A stretch of DNA of 64,000 nucleotides from Butyricicoccus pullicaecorum. GTDB lineage: Bacteria; Bacillota; Clostridia; Oscillospirales; Butyricicoccaceae. The notes under the pieces are model-generated. The model searched no databases. It was not told where the DNA came from and saw nothing but the letters and a program-made list of their open reading frames with translations. Made by a program: the position numbers and the translations under genes. Position 1 is the stretch's first letter. Each line of letters starts with the position of its first letter. Where the stretch lies: assembly GCA_021531865.1 (NCBI GenBank), contig JAFBIW010000004.1, positions 62,001 through 126,000 on the forward strand, written 5' to 3'. This document shows, piece after piece, positions 24,768 through 33,381 of this stretch.

Positions 24768-27430
24768 ACCGGTTGTTTTGGAACGTTTTGCAGGTCAGCC
24801 TGACGACCTCAGTGGTGCTGCTGCCCCTGCTTCTGATGCGTACTGCGCTGCGGAAACGATACCCGGCGGGCATCCGCGTGCTGCTCTGGGCGTGCATTGT
24901 GCTGCGGCTGCTCGTGCCCGTCCAACTGCCGTTGCCCGCCGTTTGGGTGGTCGAACAGCCCGCGCTGACCGTCTCCACCCCGGCGCAGACCGGTCAGGCG
25001 TCCGTGCCGCCCGCTGTGCAGACGGCGGATACGACGGGGGACAACGTCGGGATGAACCGTCCGACGGCGGTGTCGGTCGCTGCCGAGCAAGCGGCCTTTG
25101 GCTGGAATACGGCGCTCTGCCTGCTCTGGCTCGCGGGTGCGGTCGTGCTGCTGGCCGTGCTGCTCGGCAGCTACGCGGCCTTTCGCCGCCGTCTGCGCCG
25201 CACAGCCTGGCCGGTCGATGATCCCGCGCTCCGCGCCGCGTTTGACGAAGCCCGGTGCGCGCTGGACGTGACCCACCGCGTGACGCTCGTGACCTCGTCC
25301 GCAGCCGATGGGCCGCTGCTGTGCGGACTCATCCGACCCGTGCTGGTGCTGCCCGAAGCGGAGATCGACCCGGCGGACGCGCCCTTCATCTTCCGGCACG
25401 AGCTGACGCACTGGAAGCGGCGTGATCTCTGGCTCAAGCTGGCGCTGGTCTGTGTGCGCGCGGTACACTGGTTCAATCCGCTCGTCTGGCGCATGGTGCG
25501 CACGGCGGGCGAGGACATCGAGCTGGCCTGCGACCAGACGGTTGTGCGCGGGCTGGACAATGCGGGGCGGCGCGCCTATGGCGCGTGCATCCTGAACAAC
25601 GCGGCGGCACAGCGGCGGGTCAGACAGGGCTTGACCACCTGCTTTACCGACGAAGCGGCCGGACTGAAGCTGCGCCTGACCGGTCTGTTCGCACAGGAAA
25701 ACCGAAAACGCGGCCGGGTCTTTCTGCTCGTCTGCGTCCTGCTGACCCTGCTTGCAGGCGGCTGTGTCGCGGTCGGCGACCGGGCGGAAGCATCCGAGGT
25801 GCAGGAGGCCGAACTGCGGCAGGCGGCCGAAGCCTATGCGCAGGCGGTGCAGGAGCGGGACGGCAAGGCGATCTATGACATGCTGCGCGCCCAAGATCAG
25901 CCCGATTACTACCGCGCACGGCAGGAGGACGGTCAGCGTATCGCGGGTGCGGAGACCATTGTCGAGGGACAGGGCGAACCGAACTGGACGATCGGCGTAT
26001 CCAGCCCGTGGGTCACAGCGTATGCCGTCTATCCCGATGCGGAGCGGATGGGCGCGTATATTGTCTTGAATTGGAGCGCTACGAACAGTCCGGACATCCG
26101 TTCGTGCGTCTGGCAGTCCTTTGTGCGCGAGGACGGCGCGCTGCGGCTGGTCGAACCGGACGATGTATTCGGCGGCGGCACAGCGCATGACCTCGAGACC
26201 TTCGAACGGCTGTACGGCGTGCTCGGCCTGCCCAAAACGGGCGGCAGTATGCGCTTTACAGATCCGGACAGTTGGGTCGGGGAGGTGCTCGGCTGGGCGG
26301 GCGGCCAGCAGATGCAGGTGGATGCCGACAGCATAGAATACGAGTTTGCAAACGGCCAGCGCGTCAAGGTCTCGCTGAAACACACCGACGACGGCTGGGT
26401 GTTTGATAGCTGGGAAGCCGTGCAGGATGAGCCGTACCGCCCGGACGATGAGACCGCCCTGCATGAAATGACCGAGCTGACTGCGCTTTGGTCGGACGCG
26501 CTGCTGCACGGCTTTCGTGCGGATGACGCGGAACGGCTGGGGTATCCGCTGCACGAGCGATTTGAGGAATGTCTGCAAAGCTACGGAACGGATGAAGCCG
26601 GGCGCTGCCCGGTCGCAAACCTGCCCTCGGGCGTGTCCGCCGACCACGTGACTGATACACTGGATGGGGCACAAAACACGGCGCTATTTGAAATTCATGC
26701 GCAGACGCCGCTGGGCGGGATGACCCAGACCGAGCGGGTGACCTTCGGCTGGGAGCAGGAACAGGCGAAGATCATCGACCGGGAAACGGTCGAGGTCATG
26801 CGGCTGGACGACCCGGATGGCCTCATCACCCGGGCGGATGAACTGACCACGCACGGCCTGCCCGACGAAATGCGCCCGGGCGGATCGCCGCAGGCGGCGG
26901 TTTATTTGAATTTCCGCCTGTACGGCGGACAGTACCGCACCGAACCCGAGCAGAGCCGGGTCATTTACACCTTCGCGGACGGGAGCCGCGCGGCGTTCGG
27001 CTATGCCGAGACCGAGGACGGACAATATCGTGTGACCGGACTGCGCCAGGCGGCGCATGACGAACGGGTCGCCGACGCGCGGGAGGTCGCTGTATATCAG
27101 GCCGCGAACCAGTGGGCGGAAGGATACCTGCGGAAGAACGCGGTCTTCCGGATGCCGGCCATTGGACGCGCCCTGCGCGCGGACTTCGTGCGGCAGCAGG
27201 AGCGGACGTATGGCATGCGCTGGTTCTGGCGGATCGGCTGGGGCTCCAGCCCGAGTGTTGCCGGTTGGACGGTCAGCGAGGTCACGCCGGACAGCGCGCT
27301 TGTGACCTACGACCTCACAGCGGGTGGGGAGCACTGGCGTTACGCCGAACGTCTGACGCTGGGCGAGGAGGACGGCCGCACGGTCGTGACCGCCTGCCGG
27401 ACGGCGGAGGAACTGCACGCGGAAAACTGA
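24764..27430 (+). CDS. BlaR1-like M56 membrane metalloprotease with non-penicillin-type sensor
   Basis: The 888-residue protein has an M56 core: TM helices at about 5-28 and 36-52, and near 116-138 and 319-334. The zinc motif HELTH lies at 212-216 with the third ligand probably E253 in DIELACD. It is far longer than BlaR1 (about 590-600), and the 550-residue extracytoplasmic part shows no transpeptidase SxxK/SxN/KTG motifs. It instead has NTF2-like helix segments near 345, 560 and 815 alternating with two beta modules built around YEFANGQR and YTFADGSR. It probably senses something other than beta-lactams; the ligand is unknown. Confidence 0.82.
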   Translation: MNRLFWNVLQVSLTTSVVLLPLLLMRTALRKRYPAGIRVLLWACIVLRLLVPVQLPLPAVWVVEQPALTVSTPAQTGQASVPPAVQTADTTGDNVGMNRPTAVSVAAEQAAFGWNTALCLLWLAGAVVLLAVLLGSYAAFRRRLRRTAWPVDDPALRAAFDEARCALDVTHRVTLVTSSAADGPLLCGLIRPVLVLPEAEIDPADAPFIFRHELTHWKRRDLWLKLALVCVRAVHWFNPLVWRMVRTAGEDIELACDQTVVRGLDNAGRRAYGACILNNAAAQRRVRQGLTTCFTDEAAGLKLRLTGLFAQENRKRGRVFLLVCVLLTLLAGGCVAVGDRAEASEVQEAELRQAAEAYAQAVQERDGKAIYDMLRAQDQPDYYRARQEDGQRIAGAETIVEGQGEPNWTIGVSSPWVTAYAVYPDAERMGAYIVLNWSATNSPDIRSCVWQSFVREDGALRLVEPDDVFGGGTAHDLETFERLYGVLGLPKTGGSMRFTDPDSWVGEVLGWAGGQQMQVDADSIEYEFANGQRVKVSLKHTDDGWVFDSWEAVQDEPYRPDDETALHEMTELTALWSDALLHGFRADDAERLGYPLHERFEECLQSYGTDEAGRCPVANLPSGVSADHVTDTLDGAQNTALFEIHAQTPLGGMTQTERVTFGWEQEQAKIIDRETVEVMRLDDPDGLITRADELTTHGLPDEMRPGGSPQAAVYLNFRLYGGQYRTEPEQSRVIYTFADGSRAAFGYAETEDGQYRVTGLRQAAHDERVADAREVAVYQAANQWAEGYLRKNAVFRMPAIGRALRADFVRQQERTYGMRWFWRIGWGSSPSVAGWTVSEVTPDSALVTYDLTAGGEHWRYAERLTLGEEDGRTVVTACRTAEELHAEN

Positions 27431-27450
27431 GAAAAACCGTGAAAATCCTC

Positions 27451-27479
27451 TTGACAAGCCGGGGAAAACATGGTATCAT
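27451..27479 (+). promoter_or_regulatory. Promoter of rplU-prp-rpmA
   Basis: TTGACA (27451-27456) and TATCAT (27474-27479), 17-bp spacer. Confidence 0.88.
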
Positions 27480-27485
27480 TCATAA

Positions 27486-27575
27486 AGCCGCATCAAGCAG
27501 GGTAGGTGAAGTGTGCCCATCCGGGTGCCACCCGCGCGAGCGTGACTCTAATAACGAAAGAGAGGTGCTACCGCA
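27486..27575 (+). ncRNA. Candidate L21 (rplU) leader RNA
   Basis: About 90 transcribed bases before rplU hold the small stem GGGTGCCACCC and an AGAGAGGTG ribosome-binding region. Firmicutes L21 leaders occupy this position and regulate the rplU-prp-rpmA operon. The call rests mainly on location; I did not match the full consensus. Confidence 0.45.
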
Positions 27576-27887
27576 ATGTATGCAATTTTAGTAACTGGTG
27601 GCAAGCAGTACAAGGTATCTGAGGGCGACGTGATCTACGTCGAGAAGCTCGGCGTCGAGGACGGCGCGACCGTAACCTTCGATCAGGTGCTTGCAGTTGG
27701 CGAAGGCGCAGACCTGAAGGTCGGTGCTCCCTATGTTGAGGGCGCGACCGTCGTAGGTACCGCTGATAAGACCGGCAAGCAGAAGAAGATCAACATCTTC
27801 AAGATGAAGCCGAAGAAGGGTTACAGAAAGCGTCAGGGTCACAGACAGCCCTACACCAAGGTAACCGTTAACGCGATCAACGCGTAA
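27576..27887 (+). CDS. rplU: 50S ribosomal protein L21
   Basis: The 103-residue protein begins [18 protein letters not shown] and ends with the basic [17 protein letters not shown], both diagnostic of L21. It heads the rplU-prp-rpmA operon; the stop directly abuts the prp start. Confidence 0.98.
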   Translation: MYAILVTGGKQYKVSEGDVIYVEKLGVEDGATVTFDQVLAVGEGADLKVGAPYVEGATVVGTADKTGKQKKINIFKMKPKKGYRKRQGHRQPYTKVTVNAINA

Positions 27888-28226
27888 ATGACTACGGTCA
27901 CTTTTTATCGCACGCAGGACGGCCGCCTTTCGGCTGTCGATCTCCTCGGCCACGCGGGCTACGCGGAGGAAGGCGAGGACATCGTCTGCGCGGCGATATC
28001 CAGCTCGGTTCAGCTCGTTCACGCGCTCCTGTACGATGTACAGCGCATCGCCGTGGACACCCTGATCGAGGACGAGGGCGCGCACATCCGCCTGACCCTC
28101 CCGCACGATCAGCTGGACGCGGGACAGGACGGCCTTTCGGCCTTCCGGCTCCACCTGACCGAGCTCGCAGAAAACTATTCAGAGTTCATCAAAGTTACGG
28201 AGGTGTACAACGATGCTGCAGATTAG
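27888..28226 (+). CDS. prp: Ribosomal-processing cysteine protease Prp
   Basis: This 112-residue protease has the family signature [19 protein letters not shown] with catalytic H22 and C34. Prp removes the N-terminal extension of L27, encoded by the next gene, and is essential where that extension exists. It begins at the base after the rplU stop and overlaps rpmA by 14 bp. Confidence 0.96.
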   Translation: MTTVTFYRTQDGRLSAVDLLGHAGYAEEGEDIVCAAISSSVQLVHALLYDVQRIAVDTLIEDEGAHIRLTLPHDQLDAGQDGLSAFRLHLTELAENYSEFIKVTEVYNDAAD

Positions 28227-28494
28227 CTTACAGTTTTTCGCTCATAAGAAGGGCGTTGGCTCGACCAAGAACGGTCGTGATTCCGAGGCGAAGCGCCTTG
28301 GCGTAAAGCGTGCCGACGGCCAGGTCGTTCCGGCCGGCAACATTCTGGTTCGTCAGCGTGGTACCAAGATCCATCCGGGCGTCAACGTTGGTAAGGGTTC
28401 CGACGATACCCTGTTCGCCAAGGTTTCCGGCGTGGTTCGCTTTGAGCGCGTAGGCAAGGACCGCAAGCGCGTTTCTGTTTACGAGGTACAGTAA
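28213..28494 (+). CDS. rpmA: 50S ribosomal protein L27 precursor
   Basis: The 93-residue protein starts [18 protein letters not shown]. The nine-residue extension MLQISLQFF ahead of AHKKG is the Prp cleavage signal of Firmicutes L27; cleavage is expected between F9 and A10. The remainder is standard L27, whose N-terminus reaches the peptidyl-transferase centre. Confidence 0.97.
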   Translation: MLQISLQFFAHKKGVGSTKNGRDSEAKRLGVKRADGQVVPAGNILVRQRGTKIHPGVNVGKGSDDTLFAKVSGVVRFERVGKDRKRVSVYEVQ

Positions 28495-28508
28495 TCGAAT
28501 ACCGTTTG

Positions 28509-28542
28509 ACAAAATCTCGGAGCGATCCGGGATTTTGTTTTT
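28509..28542 (+). terminator. Terminator between rpmA and obgE
   Basis: ACAAAATCTCGG pairs with CCGGGATTTTGT (12 bp, one G-U), followed by TTTT. obgE then may depend on read-through or its own promoter. Confidence 0.85.
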
Positions 28543-28562
28543 CTATATGAGGATCTTGAAAG

Positions 28563-29834
28563 ATGTTTATTGATGTCGCAAAAATCAAAATCGCGTCGGG
28601 CAAGGGCGGCGACGGCAAGGTCAGCTTCCACCGCGAAAAGTACGTTGCCTCGGGCGGCCCGGACGGCGGCGACGGCGGACGGGGCGGCTCGGTCGTGTTT
28701 CAGGTAGACGATAACCTCTCGACCCTGCTCGATTTCCGCTACAAGAAAAAGTACGTCGCGCCCGACGGCGAAAACGGCATGGCCAAGCGCATGAAGGGCA
28801 AGGACGGCGCCGATCTGGTCATTCGCGTGCCGCGCGGCACGATCATCCGCGACCAGAAGACCGGGCAGGTCATCAAGGATCTGTCGGACAGCGAACCCTT
28901 CGTCGCGGCCAAGGGCGGCAACGGCGGCTGGGGCAACACCCATTTTGCCACGCCGACCCGCCAGACGCCGCGCTTCGCCAAGCCCGGCCTGCCGGGCGTC
29001 ACGATGGAGATCACGCTCGAGCTCAAGCTGCTGGCCGATGTCGGTCTGGTCGGTTTCCCGAACGTGGGCAAGTCAACCCTGCTGTCGATGGTCTCGGCCG
29101 CCCGTCCCAAGATCGCGAACTATCATTTCACCACTCTGATCCCCAATCTGGGCGTTGTCCGCGTGGGCGAGGAGCAGTCCTTTGTCATGGCCGACATTCC
29201 GGGCATCATTGAGGGCGCATCCGAGGGCGCCGGTCTGGGTCACGATTTCCTGCGCCATATCGACCGTTGCCGCCTGCTGCTGCATCTGGTCGACGCCGCG
29301 GGCAGTGAGGGCCGCGACCCGGTCGAGGACGTCAAGACGATCAACGCCGAGCTGGCGGGCTACAGTGAATTTCTGGCCGCCCGTCCGCAGGTCATCGTCG
29401 CAAACAAGACCGACCTGCTGGGCGACGACCGTGAGCCGATCGAGCGGCTGCACGCCTATGCAGACGAGATGGGCTTTGCCTTCCTCGAATTGTCTGCCGC
29501 GACCAATCAGGGCGTGCGCGAGCTCGTCATGAAGACGTGGGAGATGCTGCAGGAGCTGCCGCCCGTCTTTGTCTACGAGCCCGAGTTCGTGCCGGTCGAG
29601 GAGACCGTCACCGAGCGCGATATCACGATCGAGAAGGTCGAGGACTATTACGTGGTCGGCGGCGCTTGGGTTGAAAAGATCATGTCCAGCGTCAACGTGG
29701 ACGACTATGAGTCCCGCATGTATATGGACCGTATGCTCAAAAACGCGGGCGTTTACGACCGTCTGGAGCAGATGGGCGTGCAGGAGGGCGACTTTGTCGT
29801 CATCGGTGAGCTTGAATTTGAATATGTCCATTGA
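28563..29834 (+). CDS. obgE: GTPase ObgE/CgtA
   Basis: The 423-residue GTPase has the glycine-rich Obg fold (1-158; GGPDGGDGGRGGSV), a G domain with GFPNVGKSTLL and DIPGIIEGA, NKTD, and the Firmicutes OCT domain at the C-terminus. It acts in 50S assembly and stress control. It follows rpmA, the conserved rplU-rpmA-obg arrangement. Confidence 0.97.
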   Translation: MFIDVAKIKIASGKGGDGKVSFHREKYVASGGPDGGDGGRGGSVVFQVDDNLSTLLDFRYKKKYVAPDGENGMAKRMKGKDGADLVIRVPRGTIIRDQKTGQVIKDLSDSEPFVAAKGGNGGWGNTHFATPTRQTPRFAKPGLPGVTMEITLELKLLADVGLVGFPNVGKSTLLSMVSAARPKIANYHFTTLIPNLGVVRVGEEQSFVMADIPGIIEGASEGAGLGHDFLRHIDRCRLLLHLVDAAGSEGRDPVEDVKTINAELAGYSEFLAARPQVIVANKTDLLGDDREPIERLHAYADEMGFAFLELSAATNQGVRELVMKTWEMLQELPPVFVYEPEFVPVEETVTERDITIEKVEDYYVVGGAWVEKIMSSVNVDDYESRMYMDRMLKNAGVYDRLEQMGVQEGDFVVIGELEFEYVH

Positions 29835-29837
29835 TCA

Positions 29838-29869
29838 AAAATCCGTCCCGGAATGGGACGGATTTTTTT
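29838..29869. terminator. Bidirectional terminator between obgE and the ABC-F gene
   Basis: AAAATCCGTCCC/GGGACGGATTTT, 12 bp with a GGAAT loop and T/A runs on both sides. The same 12-bp arms recur at 42273-42302. Confidence 0.93.
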
Positions 29870-29876
29870 GTCTGCA

Positions 29877-31370
29877 TCACGGTCTGCCCAGTTCGATGAT
29901 TCCGGTGGCGACCCGGTCGGTGAACATGCGGTCGTGCTCAACGAACAGCAAGGCGGCATTTGTTTCGGTCAGCAGATCCTCGAGCTGCATCCGTGAAAAA
30001 ATGTCGATGAAATTGAGCGGTTCGTCCCACAGATAGAGGTGCGCCTGTTCGCACAGGCTGCGGGCGAGCAGCGCCTTCTTTTTCTGTCCGGCGGAATAGG
30101 TCGCCATATCGCGTTCAAAGAGCGCGCGGGGGAAGTCCAGCTTGCGCAGCAGGGTTAGATAGCGGCTCTGGTCGATGCCGCACGCCTGCGCGTAATCCTG
30201 CGGCCGACCGGACAGAAACAAGGTGTCCTGCGGCACGTAGGAGCAGGTCAGCCCGGACGCGCACCGGAGCGTGCCTGCATAATCCAATGCTTCGCCCGCG
30301 ATCAGCTTGAGCAGGCTGGACTTGCCGCAGCCGTTCGGCCCGCGCAGCGCGATGCGGTCGCCCGGGCGCAGCTCGAACCGCAGACCGCCCAGCAGGGCTT
30401 TCCCGTCATACCGGATGGTCAGATCATGCGCTTCGACGAGCCGGGACGCATGATGGGACAGGGGCGTGAGGAAGAGGGGATCGGTCGTTTCGACATTTTT
30501 GAGCAGCTTTGATTTTGCCTCCGCCGCTTCCAGCCGCCGCGCCTCAATCGCCTTGGCGCGCTTCATCATCTTGGCTGATTTGTGGCCGATCGCACCCCGG
30601 TCGGGCCGCAGACCGTTCGCCTGCTTGCCGCCGCCGATCTTGGTCTTTTCGACCGCGTCCGACCAGTCGGCTGTGCGCCGCGCGGCGGCGGTCAGACGGC
30701 CGATTTCACCGCGCAGCCGTTCGTTTTCCGCGCGCTCGTGCGCGTCCTGCCGCTGCTTATTCGCCCACCATGAGGAGAAATTTCCCGCCTGTATCTCGAG
30801 ACCGGTGCGGTTGATCGACAGGATGTGATCGACCGCGCGGTCAAGGAAGGCGCGGTCGTGCGAGACCAGCAGGAAGCCGTCCTTGCGGCGCAGGTACTGT
30901 GCGACCTGTTCGCGCGCGGCCTCGTCCAGATGGTTGGTCGGCTCGTCGATCAGCGGGAACCGGCCTTCGTCCAGAAACAGCGCGGCCAGCAGCACCTTGG
31001 TCTGCTCACCGCCCGACAGGGTGGAGAAGGGGCGGTCGATCACGTCCGCGTCCAGCGCAAGTTCGTTCAGCTCACATTCGAGCTGCCAGTCCATCGCGTC
31101 GGGCGCGGCGGCGTGCAGGATCTCACGCACCGGCCGTGCCGGGTCGGTGACCGGCTGAGGAAACCGGCAGAAGCGGACGGACGATGCGATCGTACCGCGG
31201 TATTCGAGTTCGCCGCAGAGCAGGCGGAGCAGGGTGGTCTTGCCCCGTCCGTTCCGGCCGATCAGTCCCAGCCGCCAGTCGGTGTCGACCGTCAGGCTGA
31301 CGCGCTCAAAAACCGGCTCAAAGCTGCCGTCGTAAGAAAAGGTCAGATCTGAAATTTGTATTTGTGACAT
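29877..31370 (-). CDS. Lsa-like ABC-F ribosomal protection protein
   Basis: This 497-residue protein has two ABC ATPase domains and no TM helices. Domain 1: GLIGRNGRGKTTLL, LSGGEQTK and LIDEPTNHLD. Domain 2: LRGPNGCGKSSLL, signature YSAGQKKKALLA and LWDEPLNFID. The YSAGQ and EPLNFIDIFSRMQ variants and the length match the Lsa/Vga antibiotic-resistance branch, which protects the peptidyl-transferase centre from lincosamides, streptogramin A and pleuromutilins. Actual resistance is inference. The 5' leader carries an attenuator and leader peptide, as many such genes do. Confidence 0.88.
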   Translation of the reverse strand: MSQIQISDLTFSYDGSFEPVFERVSLTVDTDWRLGLIGRNGRGKTTLLRLLCGELEYRGTIASSVRFCRFPQPVTDPARPVREILHAAAPDAMDWQLECELNELALDADVIDRPFSTLSGGEQTKVLLAALFLDEGRFPLIDEPTNHLDEAAREQVAQYLRRKDGFLLVSHDRAFLDRAVDHILSINRTGLEIQAGNFSSWWANKQRQDAHERAENERLRGEIGRLTAAARRTADWSDAVEKTKIGGGKQANGLRPDRGAIGHKSAKMMKRAKAIEARRLEAAEAKSKLLKNVETTDPLFLTPLSHHASRLVEAHDLTIRYDGKALLGGLRFELRPGDRIALRGPNGCGKSSLLKLIAGEALDYAGTLRCASGLTCSYVPQDTLFLSGRPQDYAQACGIDQSRYLTLLRKLDFPRALFERDMATYSAGQKKKALLARSLCEQAHLYLWDEPLNFIDIFSRMQLEDLLTETNAALLFVEHDRMFTDRVATGIIELGRP

Positions 31371-31390
31371 GATGCGCCTCCTGTAAACTC

Positions 31391-31430
31391 AAAAAAACTG
31401 CCGCAGGGAGCAGGCGCTTCCTACGGCAGT
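31391..31430 (-). terminator. Attenuator terminator in the ABC-F leader
   Basis: On the minus strand ACTGCCG (31430-31424) and CGGCAGT (31403-31397), extended by AGG/CCT after one mismatch, form a stem followed by seven Ts (31397-31391). It lies only 21 bp before the gene's start codon, so transcription must pass it. A second hairpin CGGCGG/CCGCCG (31463-31447) with TTTT lies just upstream. Confidence 0.85.
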
Positions 31431-31495
31431 CTGATGCGGCGCAAAACGGCGGAAAAACCGCCGAAAAACGCAAAAAAGCCGAAAAGAAAGTCCAT
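31421..31495 (-). CDS. Phe-rich leader peptide (uORF) of the ABC-F gene
   Basis: This 24-codon frame starts with ATG at 31495 after AGGCAGGAAGT and begins MDFLFGFFAFFGGF, ending in RRIRLP and TAG at 31423-31421. The stop lies in the 5' arm of the attenuator stem and the middle codons span the CGGCGG/CCGCCG hairpin. A ribosome paused by an antibiotic in this frame would change which hairpins form. Translation is not proven; a longer overlapping frame from 31589 also exists. Confidence 0.6.
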   Translation of the reverse strand: MDFLFGFFAFFGGFSAVLRRIRLP

Positions 31496-31617
31496 ACTTC
31501 CTGCCTGAGAGCATCACAAAACAGGGCGCCACGCGCCACGATACCGTTTTGAAATGCCGTTTCTCAGCAAGAAGTTGTGAACATCCTTTCAGCTCCGTTT
31601 CCATATATGATGAGTTC

Positions 31618-31646
31618 ATGATAACAAAGAAGTGCGGGAATGTCAA
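31618..31646 (-). promoter_or_regulatory. Promoter of the ABC-F gene
   Basis: Minus-strand TTGACA (31646-31641) and TATCAT (31623-31618), 17-bp spacer; gives a leader of about 240 bases. Confidence 0.88.
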
Positions 31647-31727
31647 GCGGGAAGCCGGGTGACCGACACAGAATCTACATAGAACCTCCATATTTTGTCC
31701 ATAAAACAGTCACAAAAACTTAGTAAG

Positions 31728-31770
31728 CTGTCAGTGGTTACAAAATGGTAACAAAGTTACAATCTGACAG
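31728..31770 (+). promoter_or_regulatory. Nested inverted repeats upstream of the acidic secreted protein
   Basis: CTGTCAG (31728-31734) and CTGACAG (31764-31770) enclose GTTAC (31737-31741) and GTAAC (31748-31752), with a further GTTAC after it. This could be a binding site for an unknown regulator. The remaining stretch from 31647 to 31807 shows nothing else I can assign. Confidence 0.4.
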
Positions 31771-31807
31771 AAAAACAACCGTATGACAGAATAAGGAAGG
31801 TGTACAA

Positions 31808-33304
31808 ATGACGAGATCATGGAAAGTACGAGGCACTGCGCTGGCCGTATCGGCCGCGCTTCTTGCAGGCGCTCTGCCGGGCGCAGGGGCGGTTACGACC
31901 ACGGTCACCGGGACGGGCGCGCTGACGCTGACCGTCGGCTCACCCTATCTGACGGCGAACGGGTTGTCCCGCCTGATCGACGCGGAGGGCACGACGCCGG
32001 TGGTCAAGAGTCCGGGCTATACCATGCTGCCGCTGCGCGGCGTGGTCGAGGCGATGGGCGGCACGCTGGCATGGAACGCCGCGACGCGGCAGATCACGAT
32101 CACATTCGGCGGACAGACCGAGGTGCTGACAATCGGCTCGACGGCGGCCACGGTTTCGGGCGTTTATACGCAGCTCGCGACCGCGCCCGAGCTGACGAGC
32201 GACGGCCGGACGCTGGTGCACATCCGCGCGCTTGAGCAGTTTACCGGCGTGTCGTGCAGCTGGAACGGCGCGGCTGAGCAGGTCGGTGTGACCTATCCGA
32301 TCTATACGACGGTCGTGGACGAGGAAGGCCCGGAGGGCGATACCCTCATGATCCTGACGAACGAGACCGGAGAGGAGATCGACTCGGTCAAGTGGGCGGC
32401 GAATGACGGAGGAAGCTGGTCGTCGAACGTCCTGCCCTGCGCGGTGCTGGGCGATGACGAGACCGAATATATCTGGCTCGATCTGGACGGCGATCCGGAG
32501 ATCAGCCTGAAGGTCACCTACGCGGATGGCAGCAGCGAAACCTATACCGATATCGACCTGACCGATGTAGACGAAGCGTTTTCAATTTCGATCCAGGACG
32601 ACGGCGACTGGGACGATCTGGACGACGAGGATGTGCCCGAGATGGAGAGCAAGCTCAAGGTCGCGATCGAGAACCGTTCGGATTTTGACAAGATTGCCGA
32701 GCTGTATCTCTATCCGGCGGGCGAGGATTACGACGATTACGACGATCTGATCGACGAGGAACACGACGAGAGCACGCTGGACGAGGACGACGGCCTTTCG
32801 TTTACCCTCACGACCGACGACGAACCGCTCTGGGAGCTGTACATTGTCTATGACGACGATGATGAGACCGACGCCGTGATTGAGGATATCAGTCTGGTCG
32901 GCGCGGAGGACGAGGTCACCATCGTCATCACGGATGAGGACGAGGCCTATCGCGTGCTGGATGACAACACGGTCGACCCGGATGACAGCGAAACCGTCAC
33001 CGCTCGCCTGTACAACGATCTGGGCAGCGAGTATACGATCACCTATCTGTATGCCAGCCTCGCGGACGAATCCGACTGGGAGGATCTGCTCTCGGACGAG
33101 CTGGAGGACGGTGACTACCTCACCGAGACCTTCGATCTCTCGGACGGCAGCGAATGGGATTTCAAGCTGAAGGTCGAGGATGAAGACGGAGACACCGACA
33201 CGCTCTATTATTACGGCGTCGATTGCGACGACGCGGACGATGATTGGCCGTACCTGTATTTCACGCTGGATTCGGACGATGAGGAAGACTGGTATTTCGA
33301 ATAA
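31808..33304 (+). CDS. Secreted acidic protein with copper-amine-oxidase N-like domain and three tandem repeats
   Basis: The 498-residue protein has a signal peptide (about 1-28, ending GALPGAGAV). Residues about 38-165 resemble the copper amine oxidase N-terminal (stalk) domain: YTMLPLRGVVEAMGGTLAWN. The rest is an extremely Asp/Glu-rich region with three imperfect beta repeats beginning near ILTNETGEEI, VAIENRSDFDK and ARLYNDLGSEY, each followed by tryptophan-leucine and tyrosine-rich strands. There are no anchoring motifs. The acidity suggests calcium or cation binding outside the cell; function unknown. It ends at a terminator and appears monocistronic. Confidence 0.85.
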   Translation: MTRSWKVRGTALAVSAALLAGALPGAGAVTTTVTGTGALTLTVGSPYLTANGLSRLIDAEGTTPVVKSPGYTMLPLRGVVEAMGGTLAWNAATRQITITFGGQTEVLTIGSTAATVSGVYTQLATAPELTSDGRTLVHIRALEQFTGVSCSWNGAAEQVGVTYPIYTTVVDEEGPEGDTLMILTNETGEEIDSVKWAANDGGSWSSNVLPCAVLGDDETEYIWLDLDGDPEISLKVTYADGSSETYTDIDLTDVDEAFSISIQDDGDWDDLDDEDVPEMESKLKVAIENRSDFDKIAELYLYPAGEDYDDYDDLIDEEHDESTLDEDDGLSFTLTTDDEPLWELYIVYDDDDETDAVIEDISLVGAEDEVTIVITDEDEAYRVLDDNTVDPDDSETVTARLYNDLGSEYTITYLYASLADESDWEDLLSDELEDGDYLTETFDLSDGSEWDFKLKVEDEDGDTDTLYYYGVDCDDADDDWPYLYFTLDSDDEEDWYFE

Positions 33305-33323
33305 ACGATCTGGGTCTGAACAG

Positions 33324-33353
33324 AAAAAAGCCGGAGAAATTCCGGCCTTTTTT
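33324..33353 (+). terminator. Terminator after the acidic protein gene
   Basis: GCCGGA/TCCGGC stem with flanking AAAAAA and TTTTTT; probably bidirectional with tmcAL. Confidence 0.85.
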
Positions 33354-33381
33354 GGATTGAATATCGCACTGAAGAACAGGG

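Noticed and set aside
31389-31691. 100-residue minus-strand frame in the ABC-F leader
   Set aside because: It overlaps the promoter and both hairpins and ends in the terminator region without a ribosome site; the 24-codon frame has better placement.
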